A program made the translations under genes and the position numbers. A model generated the notes under the pieces. The model was not told the DNA's origin and searched no databases. It saw nothing but the letters and a program-made list of their open reading frames with translations. Below are positions 1 to 5,165 of a stretch of DNA of 5,165 nucleotides, piece after piece (the first letter of the stretch is position 1; the number at the start of each line of letters is the position of its first letter). The stretch is taken from the NCBI GenBank assembly GCA_029865515.1, contig JAOUGQ010000225.1, forward strand, positions 1 through 5,165, given 5' to 3'. The DNA is from Nitrospirota bacterium. Its GTDB lineage: Bacteria; Nitrospirota; Nitrospiria; Nitrospirales; UBA8639.

Positions 1-532
1 GTTGAAGAAATTCATAGGACCACCGGAGGCCATTTCCTCCTTGCCGCCGTCCCTGGCCTCCCGACCCTTCCCGCAACGCATAGCGGGAGATTCGAAACGG
101 ATACGCATACTCTAAGGCCTCAACCGGGGTATTTAATGTATTGGTCCTATGTGAGTGGCGACCGCTCGCCCCAATAGGTTGGGGTCCCGCACCCATTCCC
201 CCTCCGATCGTTTCATAATAGGCAAAGGGTCGCCCTCGTCGTTCATCCCACCCGCCGATGGTGAGATGATTCATCGTGCCCTGGCTGGCTGCCGGAATGC
301 GATCAGGACAGGCTTGCGCCACCCCCCAATAAGGAATCGACAATTCGTTGAGAGATGTCGACGTTGTCCTCCCCACAGACATCGCCACGATCCCACCATG
401 ATTTGTAAAGAGTGTCATGGGTTGGCGACTTCGAGCACTTGTACAAGAAATTGCTGAAAAATCTTCCATAATGAATAGAGCAGCAGTAAAAAAACTAATG
501 TGCCCTTGCCAAAGTATCCTGCCATTGGCCAT
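1..532 (-). pseudogene. hyuB: Hydantoinase B / oxoprolinase-family remnant, C-terminal part, frame-disrupted, runs off left edge
   Basis: Seen: reading leftward from 322, the minus strand encodes hallmark hydantoinase B blocks in order: PDRIPAASQGTMNHLTIGG, PFAYYETIGGGMGAGP, then HRTNTLNTPVEALEYAYPFR, and RYALREGSGGQGRRQGGNG up to base 1 with no stop. Family knowledge: HyuB subunits (about 500-600 residues) work with HyuA in ATP-dependent hydrolysis of hydantoins or 5-oxoproline in the cytoplasm. Just upstream, the family motif NVDISQRIVDSLLG (365-324) lies in a different frame. The frame must change once near 395-440 and again at the six-G run 322-327, after which the original frame resumes, so an ORF stays open from 556 while about 25-40 residues are read out of frame. 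Candidate ATGs at 547 and 532 lack good ribosome binding sites. Only about 180 codons fit before the preceding gene ends at 608, so the N-terminal two-thirds is missing. Family identity is very secure; the 5' boundary is uncertain, and recognisable similarity fades above about 410. Confidence 0.85.
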
Positions 533-607
533 CCCATACAAGGCCATCAGGCTCACTCACAACGTAGCAAGATTCGAATGATCACCTTCTCTTCACACAA
601 CCAAAAA
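421..607. other. Intergenic or degenerate stretch between the frameshifted secreted-protein gene and the hyuB remnant
   Basis: This stretch holds no gene I can support. On the minus strand, the frame continuous with the hyuB remnant reads TAALFIMEDF at about 485-456. That loosely recalls the family's Ser-Ala-Val-Tyr-Tyr region before the conserved Asn-Val block, but the match is weak. A second minus frame reads DGLVWDGQWQDTLARAH and stops at 497-495. A third gives a 40-codon hydrophobic ORF (537-415) without a ribosome binding site. Competing partial frames of this kind are what a decayed gene 5' region would look like. No terminator hairpin with a T-run was found after the stop at 608. Confidence 0.4.
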
Positions 608-1461
608 TTATGGCACGAAACACGGCACGGTATCCCCAATATTGGTCCCATTCAAATGAACATTTCGCAATCGTGCCTTGGCAAGACATTTCCACTTATC
701 GTTTGAATCCTTTCGACCTTCAAGCCGAATACGATAGTGTTGGCCTTCTTTCAAATCGGGAATGACATAAAAATTGTTTTCGAATTTCCGAACTTTTTGG
801 TTTACGTCACAAGCATTGGTAAATGTATCCCCCCAGTCCTTCCAACAGATTTTCCACTTATCGTACCTATCGGGTTGCACACTCCACGTCACTTTGATGT
901 TGCACGTGCCTTTGTCAAAATCACAAGAATGGCCACCTTCATATCCATCGGGACCCGTCGTGAGCAGACCGAAGTCCCCATGCCCCCTTCATCATGTTCA
1001 GGTTCATGGCTCGGGGGATCATTAGTCGCAGCTTCCGGTAGTCCCGCAGGACAGTCGGGATCGTTGGGACACACAGCCAAATTACAGACGTTGTCTTTTT
1101 CACATGGGGGTGGACCATCGAGACTATCCATGGCCGCCAGGTAAATGGAGCCAGACATCTGTGCTGGAATCACCGCATGTTCCCCTTGCTGCGGGAGTTC
1201 CTGCTCCAGGCCCATCCCCTTTTTGACATCCACCTGCAAACACCGGTTCGCATCGATCTTCATCTCGTGCCCTTCGGACAGAGCCGGTGGGATGTTCCGC
1301 ATCCCTGAGGTGAACGAAACCGGAAATCGACTCACTTCCTCTCTCTGGGTTTTCCCCCCTACCCACTCGTTCTCACCAGCAGTCCCCGAATACACGGAGG
1401 ACGTGCTGAGCCCCAAAACGAAAACCACCGCAATCATACCTTTAGATGTAGACCATTTCAT
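608..1461 (-). CDS. Small exported Cys-containing protein with fibronectin-III-like C-terminal domain; frame broken at a G5 run
   Basis: The start is ATG 1461-1459, because a strong AAGGAGG lies 9 nt upstream and the product then opens with a Sec signal peptide (Lys near the N-terminus, hydrophobic core MIAVVFVLGL, cleavage probably at residues 25-28). Residues 120-137 carry CEKDNVCNLAVCPNDPDC, a Cys/Asp cluster like short motifs in other secreted bacterial proteins. The original frame runs on to a TGA at 889, but coding-like sequence continues in the -1 frame to TAA at 608. Supplying one base at the G run 983-987 joins them into exactly 284 codons. The C-terminal part (about 178-270) has strands IKVTWSVQP and YDKWKICWKDWG, then YVIPDLKEGQHYRIRLEGR, matching the FN3 E-F pattern (Leu-x-x-Gly-x-x-Tyr-x-x-Arg). 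Six Cys (180, 187, 206, 218, 259, 281) suggest disulphides and an extracytoplasmic location. Role unknown; an accessory binding protein for the upstream exported protease is an inference. FN3 assignment is moderate. The break may be a sequencing error, a mutation or, least likely, programmed frameshifting. Confidence 0.75.
983..987 (-). other. Probable frameshift site (five-G run on the coding strand)
   Basis: The -1 frame first opens at 988, just after a run of in-frame stops, so the frame change must lie between 988 and the original-frame stop at 889. The G5 run is the first homopolymer in that interval. Joining there gives DEGG followed by HGDFGLLTTGPDGYEGG, a Gly/Asp-rich linker into the FN3-like domain. 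The zero-frame context is GAA GGG GGC, which is not a canonical X-XXY-YYZ slippery heptamer. Confidence 0.6.
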
Positions 1462-1698
1462 GATGACGGCCCTCCTTTTTGAAAATTTTAAATGCGTGAG
1501 AGTACTCATCTCCTGGAGTGTTTGTGGACGCCCTTTGATCCCCGACTGAATGTGACTGATCCGGGAAGGCAGACGAGGCGGCGAACCGTTGCTACCGTCT
1601 TGAGCCGTTCGTTCCCCGCCCGCAGGAGAAGCCACGCCCCTCAGACACTACCCATGCCTGATGACTTCAACTCGTCACTCCCAAGACTCAACGTCTCT
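1462..1698. other. 237-bp intergenic spacer between protease gene and small exported-protein gene
   Basis: No gene is supported here. The right two-thirds is GC-rich. The last 40 bases before the ribosome binding site are AT-rich (GCATTTAAAATTTTC on the coding strand) and could contain a -10-like element, but no matching -35 is visible. A weak inverted repeat (GCGAAC at 1580-1585 with GTTCGT at 1606-1611, 20-nt loop) lacks a following T-run, so I do not call it a terminator. The spacer is long enough for the downstream gene to have its own promoter. Confidence 0.5.
1470..1480 (-). promoter_or_regulatory. Ribosome binding site fixing the start at 1461
   Basis: The coding strand reads AAAAAGGAGGG, with 8 nt between the last G and ATG 1461. 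It is nearly a full anti-Shine-Dalgarno complement. It argues against the upstream in-frame start at 1635, whose extra 58 residues are low-complexity and would bury the signal peptide. Confidence 0.85.
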
Positions 1699-4200
1699 CT
1701 ACTTCACAGTACGTTTCGTCCCCGGCGTTTCCGCATGTGGCAGATGTTTTTTGATGAGGTCCCAGTCTACGGTTTGACTCCCTGGGGCAAACTTCATGGG
1801 TTGAACCCTTAGGACCTCTTTTCCTCTCCCCGCTTTTTCCATGGCGGAAACCTTTTGAACGGCTTGACTCACCGACAGATCTTCAAAGGTTTTCACAAGC
1901 TTATGGACCTCGACCAGTTTCTGCTTGAGCTCCTCGCTTCCTTTGATTTTTATGACTTGGGAGATTTTTTTAATCGATTCGATCACACGAGGTGGCAGGA
2001 CCGCTTCCTGAGATTGCGATAACCGTTCCAACCCTTGAAGCTCTCTGAGCGTATGCCCAATGCCTGAAAAATGCTCCACCACGACCTGGCCAGCTTGGCG
2101 AGCCTCTGAATCACCTATCAATAACATGGCCATCTCGGGACTATGACTATAGTAGGACTGCATCCAGTGGCGGCCAACGACGAGCGGCTTCATGACCTTG
2201 TCACGAAAGACCCGAAGCCCGTCTATGATTTTGCCATAGTCCGGACTCATGGCCATGGCCACTTTTGAAGCGACACAGACCGTCTCCGGAACTGGAACCG
2301 TGATGGGCCAACTCATCCAGTTATACGTCATGATGTCGTCGGCCAGGGGCCGCATGGTGTTGGTTAGGCCCGACCACAATTGGATATAGAAATTAATAAA
2401 ATCACCGAAACTGAAACCCCACATGCTATCTCGGTAGATCGTGGCCAGCGAAGTTCGGTCATTCTCATTTGCGTCTTCGTAGCCATTCTTCCCTTGATCC
2501 TCATTCCCGCCATTGTCATCATTCGGATCATCCAAGAAATCGGTAAGGGCCGCAGCCACCCTGCCTTCGTGACGTTCCCCCTTCCGGTTTTGGCCATTGT
2601 TAAAGGAGAACCCCTCGATCCATTCTCCATAGGCATAATTTACTGCTGTACACAACGGCCACCCGCCGGCTGGATCCTGGTATGGCCACTCAGACCAATT
2701 AAACAATCCATCCGGGCAGACAGAGAGAGAAAACGCCGTCGCCCACCCTTCATTAAAGGCCACACCTAAATCCTGCTCAAGGTCTGAAAAACTATGAGGG
2801 CCTCCCCCAGGTGAGAATCCAAAGGCATAGTGCAGGAGGGCATGTCCATACTCATGCAGAGTAATATCTGGACCAGTATTTGTTTCTGATTCTAACCTGA
2901 CTACTTCCCCGCTTGGGTCCCAACAACTCGTGATAGTGCCATCGCTTAAAAGGCAGGAATCTGGGTATCTGACCTCGATAAGACCAGGATCTTGTCCCCC
3001 TTCGGTCACAATGTGATTCCAGGCACGATTGATCGTAGAAAACACCTGTGCGGCTTCCACGTTGGTGGTAAACATTGCTTGTCCAAAATTTACAATCCCG
3101 GTCGCAGGTCTGGTTGAAGAAACCCAAATATAGTCATTACCAGCAGCATCCAGGACGTTAAAATTTTGGTTTTCAAGGCTGACAGTGTAATAAACGTTAG
3201 AACCAGCGAGAGCGGGATCAAGATAGACCGACCAGAAACCATTTTCATCCGTTTCCGTGATATCTAGACCCGCATCAAACCCACCCCCAAGATCCAATAA
3301 GATAACAATTGTCGCATTGGCGAGAGGGGTCAACACATTTGGGCCCAGGGTACAAGGAGCAAAAGGATCGCTCGGATCAGGAGTACAGACATTTGTGTAC
3401 CAATCTTCAAGGACGACCTGGCCACTAATTTCGAATAATGGAACGGGGGAACCAAATTGAGCCGGAACCACCCCTGGATTCTGTCGTTGACGACTGTTTT
3501 TTTTGTCATTCTTGGTCTTATCAAGAATGTAAGGTTTGATCGCGGCTGGAGGGCCCGATTCCCCGGCTCGTTTCTGTTTTGGACCGGTATACGGTTTGAT
3601 GTGTTTTGTCAGTTCAGCAGGTACGGGGACCATGTTGTCCATCAAGAGTCGGATATCCGGTTGCTTTGGTTTCCCGGCCAATGCCTCCTGGAAGGCCTGT
3701 TTTTTTTGTAAAACTTGTGTTCTGCGCAGTTCAGCCGGCGTGGTGAGTCGCTGCCGACCTTTCTCGACAACTTGGATGAGGACTCCTTTGCTCACCACTC
3801 CCGTTTTCCCCTTCTGCTCGATTTGGACGGCCGCTTCTACCCGGTAGAGGCCATCCTTTTCTTGTAGGGGAATCTTGATCTCAATTGTCTGGGGTTCCGC
3901 TTTCCCCAACCCCTTGAGCGCATAGTCCTTGACCTGGCCCTCCCTCCATCCCAACATGCCCATTTTATTTGTTCGGACAATCAGCGTGAGTTTCGCGACA
4001 TCCTGATGCACCAGAACTCGAACGGGGACGGTAAACATACCTTTCTCTGGTATCAGAGCAGCCAACCCCTCGGCCTTAGGTAATTCAAGCTGTACTGGTG
4101 GAGTGGGCGGGATGGCATTGGCAGAAGTCACCAGTGCCAGACTACACATCAAAAAAGGCAACCACACAGGTCTCACGGACCACCTTCTAAAAATTTTCAT
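1699..4200 (-). CDS. Exported gluzincin-type zinc metallopeptidase (HEYGH / NEGWA) with CFI-box-like segment and helical tail
   Basis: An 833-residue multidomain exported protein. The signal peptide spans 1-29 (KIFRRWSVR, hydrophobic stretch, SANA). A beta-rich domain covers about 35-146, followed by a Lys/Gln/Pro-rich linker (150-250). Residues 256-345 look like a carboxypeptidase-regulatory-type beta-sandwich (EISGQVV..., TDENGFWSVYLD). The catalytic part has H449-E-Y-G-H453, giving two zinc-binding His and the catalytic Glu450, then NEGWA with Glu484 as likely third ligand. The RVAAALTDFLDD stretch (547-558) resembles the helix after the active site in fungalysin/M4-like enzymes. Residues 557-582 are Asp/Asn/Gly-rich, plausibly calcium-binding. 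Residues 642-695 (C642...SPDYGK...LRVFRDKV...GRHWMQSYYSHSP) resemble the CFI-box-CTERM module but lack CFIATAAYGS. A helical, probably coiled-coil tail (about 711-790) and a basic end follow. It should hydrolyse peptides outside the cytoplasm; the substrate is unknown. It starts 76 bp after the propeller-like gene, probably in one operon. Peptidase identity is strong; the exact MEROPS family is not determinable by eye. Confidence 0.92.
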   Translation of the reverse strand: MKIFRRWSVRPVWLPFLMCSLALVTSANAIPPTPPVQLELPKAEGLAALIPEKGMFTVPVRVLVHQDVAKLTLIVRTNKMGMLGWREGQVKDYALKGLGKAEPQTIEIKIPLQEKDGLYRVEAAVQIEQKGKTGVVSKGVLIQVVEKGRQRLTTPAELRRTQVLQKKQAFQEALAGKPKQPDIRLLMDNMVPVPAELTKHIKPYTGPKQKRAGESGPPAAIKPYILDKTKNDKKNSRQRQNPGVVPAQFGSPVPLFEISGQVVLEDWYTNVCTPDPSDPFAPCTLGPNVLTPLANATIVILLDLGGGFDAGLDITETDENGFWSVYLDPALAGSNVYYTVSLENQNFNVLDAAGNDYIWVSSTRPATGIVNFGQAMFTTNVEAAQVFSTINRAWNHIVTEGGQDPGLIEVRYPDSCLLSDGTITSCWDPSGEVVRLESETNTGPDITLHEYGHALLHYAFGFSPGGGPHSFSDLEQDLGVAFNEGWATAFSLSVCPDGLFNWSEWPYQDPAGGWPLCTAVNYAYGEWIEGFSFNNGQNRKGERHEGRVAAALTDFLDDPNDDNGGNEDQGKNGYEDANENDRTSLATIYRDSMWGFSFGDFINFYIQLWSGLTNTMRPLADDIMTYNWMSWPITVPVPETVCVASKVAMAMSPDYGKIIDGLRVFRDKVMKPLVVGRHWMQSYYSHSPEMAMLLIGDSEARQAGQVVVEHFSGIGHTLRELQGLERLSQSQEAVLPPRVIESIKKISQVIKIKGSEELKQKLVEVHKLVKTFEDLSVSQAVQKVSAMEKAGRGKEVLRVQPMKFAPGSQTVDWDLIKKHLPHAETPGTKRTVK
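2116..2277 (-). other. Degenerate CFI-box-CTERM-like segment within the metallopeptidase
   Basis: Encodes residues 642-695. Known family pattern: Cys-Phe-Ile-Ala-Thr-Ala-Ala-Tyr-Gly, then Leu-Arg-x-Phe-Arg-Asp, then Gly-Arg and Tyr-Tyr-x-x-Ser-Pro. Here I see CVASKVAMAMSPDYGK, GLRVFRDKVMKPLVVGR and QSYYSHSPEMAMLL. The spacing of the LR-x-FRD, GR and YY-x-x-SP elements is retained, while the CFIATAAYGS core is reduced to Cys-Val-Ala. The module normally sits near the C-terminus, but here about 138 residues follow it. Confidence 0.65.
2842..2856 (-). other. Zinc-binding HEYGH active-site codons
   Basis: The codons CAT GAG TAT GGA CAT encode His449-Glu-Tyr-Gly-His453. With Glu484 of NEGWA 31 residues after the second His, this is the gluzincin arrangement (two His plus a downstream Glu as ligands, Glu450 as general base). 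All key residues are intact, so the enzyme is predicted to be active. Confidence 0.9.
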
Positions 4201-4206
4201 GATTGA

Positions 4207-4213
4207 CCCCTTT
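4207..4213 (-). promoter_or_regulatory. Ribosome binding site of the metallopeptidase gene
   Basis: The coding strand reads AAAGGGG, 6 nt before ATG 4200. It is weaker than the sites of the two neighbouring genes but well placed. The ATG is followed directly by a signal peptide, which supports this start. Confidence 0.7.
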
Positions 4214-4276
4214 CTTCATTGCAGAACATCGTTAAGGGGGAGGATGAGGATGTTGCTCTGAGATGTCATATTTGCC

Positions 4277-5080
4277 TTACTCGAAGAAATAGCCAAAATA
4301 AATAGTCTGGTCCAATTCATTGGCCAGATAGATGTTATGCCGCATCATCCACGGTGCAGGATTCCAAAGGGTGTCCGGATGATAAGGGGTTCCAGGATCA
4401 CCCCACGCGCCGTTTTCTGTCGGCAACTGTGAGATTTGGTCATAGTCCAAGATATTGTCATACGCCACTGCGGTAATGCCGCCGGCTGCTCCAGGAGGAT
4501 TCGGACATTTCGCGATGATATTTCCAAACACGTTCAAGACGAGGAGTCTATTCCGACTGGTATCACTGGCGACATACGACCAGGGCGCGGCCGTTAACCC
4601 TTGCACGCTGGATCCAAGCGGGACATTCACGCTTCCTATGACAACTCCGGAATTGCTTATCGCCTCGAGCACGTTGCCATCAGAACGCACAAAATACAAA
4701 CCGTTGTAGGCCAGGGCCGCTCCGCTTCTGGGTGGAACAATTATCGTATCGGTGACGATCCCAGTCTCCGGATCGATGCCAATGATCGTGTCCTGATTCT
4801 GTGTCGATTGCACGGCCCAAATGATATTTCGAAAAATGGCATAGTCCATCCCGCTAATGACATCATGACCGGGAGGCGTCTGAAGGCGCCCGGATTCTTG
4901 CGACACACTCAAATGCAAATACAAGAACACAATTTCATCCTCATAGGAGGTCTGAGTGAGAAACGCCAAATACGGATCGTTGTCTCGCCGACAGACCGTC
5001 AACGCACTGCCGGCTCCGGTTGTCGCATAAGGATAGGGGTATGAGCCCACTTGATAGAATTGAAGCTGTGTGGCTGGCAT
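4277..5080 (-). CDS. Beta-propeller-like repeat protein of unknown function, no signal peptide
   Basis: A 267-residue product starting at ATG 5080, chosen because AAAAAAGGAG lies 6 nt upstream. The longer in-frame reading would need a TTG at 5152 and adds a basic, non-hydrophobic stretch. The protein consists of recurring beta-strand units with a hydrophobic-Gly/Ala-aromatic rhythm. These occur at about 72-113 (GMDYAIFRNIIWAV... IIGIDPETGIVTDTI), 119-152 (ALAYNGLYFV... VLEAISNSGVVIGSV), 157-191 (GLTAAPWSYVAS... RLLVLNVFGNII) and 198-262 (GITAVAYDNIL... NIYLANELDQTIYFGY), with a weaker unit before them. The second half of each unit (xxGIDPETGxVxxxI) is typical of YVTN/NHL-like propeller blades. 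Such folds usually bind proteins or ligands, and no catalytic motif is visible. I see no signal peptide or lipobox, so it is either cytoplasmic or exported by a non-Sec route. It is the first gene of a probable operon with the exported metallopeptidase. The specific family is not recognised; propeller fold is an inference from repeats. Confidence 0.8.
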   Translation of the reverse strand: MPATQLQFYQVGSYPYPYATTGAGSALTVCRRDNDPYLAFLTQTSYEDEIVFLYLHLSVSQESGRLQTPPGHDVISGMDYAIFRNIIWAVQSTQNQDTIIGIDPETGIVTDTIIVPPRSGAALAYNGLYFVRSDGNVLEAISNSGVVIGSVNVPLGSSVQGLTAAPWSYVASDTSRNRLLVLNVFGNIIAKCPNPPGAAGGITAVAYDNILDYDQISQLPTENGAWGDPGTPYHPDTLWNPAPWMMRHNIYLANELDQTIYFGYFFE

Positions 5081-5086
5081 GGTCTT

Positions 5087-5096
5087 CTCCTTTTTT
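5087..5096 (-). promoter_or_regulatory. Ribosome binding site fixing the start at 5080
   Basis: The coding strand reads AAAAAAGGAG, with a 6-nt spacer (AAGACC) to ATG 5080. It lies inside the longer TTG-initiated frame and therefore decides in favour of the 267-residue product. Confidence 0.8.
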
Positions 5097-5159
5097 GGCT
5101 CTTTGGAAAAATGTGTACCTCTCCCGAACTTTTTGATTCTCCTCGCAGGCAAAGATGCA

Positions 5160-5165
5160 GAATTC
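5160..5165. other. EcoRI site exactly at the right end
   Basis: The window's last six bases are GAATTC. I saw no other GAATTC in the window, and the left end does not begin with one. This may reflect the end of a cloned restriction fragment rather than biology. Confidence 0.5.

Noticed and set aside
155..457. Plus-strand 100-codon ORF
   Set aside because: It is the antisense shadow of the hydantoinase B blocks on the minus strand. It has no ribosome binding site, and its Arg/His/Pro-rich composition resembles no protein.
415..537. Minus-strand 40-codon ORF with a hydrophobic centre (TLVFLLLLYSLWKIF), a possible small membrane protein
   Set aside because: There is no Shine-Dalgarno before ATG 537, and it overlaps other minus-strand frames, one of which leads into the hyuB remnant. 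The hydrophobicity comes from one T-rich run.
526..546. TGGCC/GGCCA hairpin downstream of the exported-protein gene as a terminator
   Set aside because: It has a five-base stem, an 11-nt loop and no T-run directly after it; it is likely chance.
983..987. Programmed -1 ribosomal frameshifting at the G5 run
   Set aside because: The zero-frame heptamer is not a standard slippery sequence. I saw no strong pseudoknot or stem just downstream, and the zero-frame product would be a pointless tail.
737..1144. Plus-strand ORFs over the exported-protein gene (also 774-1025, 1145-1549, 1492-1812)
   Set aside because: They are antisense shadows of the minus-strand gene and its leader. Their composition is not protein-like, and the minus-strand reading shows signal peptide, Cys motif and FN3 pattern.
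1580..1611. Inverted repeat GCGAAC/GTTCGT as a terminator after the protease gene
   Set aside because: The stem is short with a 20-nt loop, relies on a G-U pair, and no T-run follows on the coding strand.
1462..1635. N-terminal extension of the small exported protein to an ATG at 1635
   Set aside because: The extension would put 58 polar residues before an obvious signal peptide, while a near-perfect ribosome binding site serves ATG 1461.
2380..2769. Plus-strand 129-codon ORF with a hydrophobic stretch (VAILPLILIPAIVIIRI)
   Set aside because: It is antisense to the acidic Asp/Asn loop codons of the metallopeptidase; complements of GAT/AAT codons give Ile/Val runs.
5081..5152. TTG-initiated extension of the propeller-like protein
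   Set aside because: The extension covers the ribosome binding site for ATG 5080, has no ribosome binding site of its own and encodes a basic stretch without a signal peptide.

Overview
The window reads as a bacterial chromosomal segment in which everything recognisable is encoded on the minus strand, so transcription runs from right to left. Purine-rich Shine-Dalgarno sites sit 6-9 nt before the chosen starts, and two of the three main products carry Sec-type signal peptides, which fits a bacterium exporting proteins. The CFI-box-like segment in the large protease and the Cys/Asp motif in the small secreted protein recall proteins of Myxococcota/deltaproteobacteria-like or Nitrospirota-like bacteria. 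That placement is an impression from motif style, not a demonstration.

Layout from right (upstream) to left (downstream). (1) 5080-4277: a 267-residue protein with repeated beta-strand units resembling beta-propeller blades and no signal peptide. (2) 4200-1699: an 833-residue exported zinc metallopeptidase. It has a signal peptide, a beta-rich N-terminal domain, a carboxypeptidase-regulatory-like beta-sandwich, a HEYGH...NEGWA gluzincin-type active site, an acidic Asp/Asn/Gly loop, a degenerate CFI-box-like segment and a helical tail. (3) 1461-608: a small exported Cys-containing protein with a fibronectin-III-like C-terminal domain. Its frame is broken near a five-G run at 983-987, and restoring one base gives a clean 284-residue product. 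(4) About 532-1: the 3' part of a hydantoinase B/oxoprolinase-family gene. It runs off the left edge, lacks its 5' two-thirds and has two offsetting frame changes. It looks like a decayed remnant and is absent from simple start-to-stop ORF calling because it has no stop inside the window.

Genes 1 and 2 are 76 bp apart and are probably co-transcribed. Genes 2 and 3 are separated by 237 bp, and I see no convincing terminator or promoter there. The plausible theme is a small exported-protein locus (protease plus adhesive/binding accessory protein, with a propeller protein of unknown location), followed by a degraded metabolic gene. No RNA gene, CRISPR array, IS element or integration site was found. 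The right end of the window is exactly an EcoRI site (GAATTC), which may mark a cloning junction.
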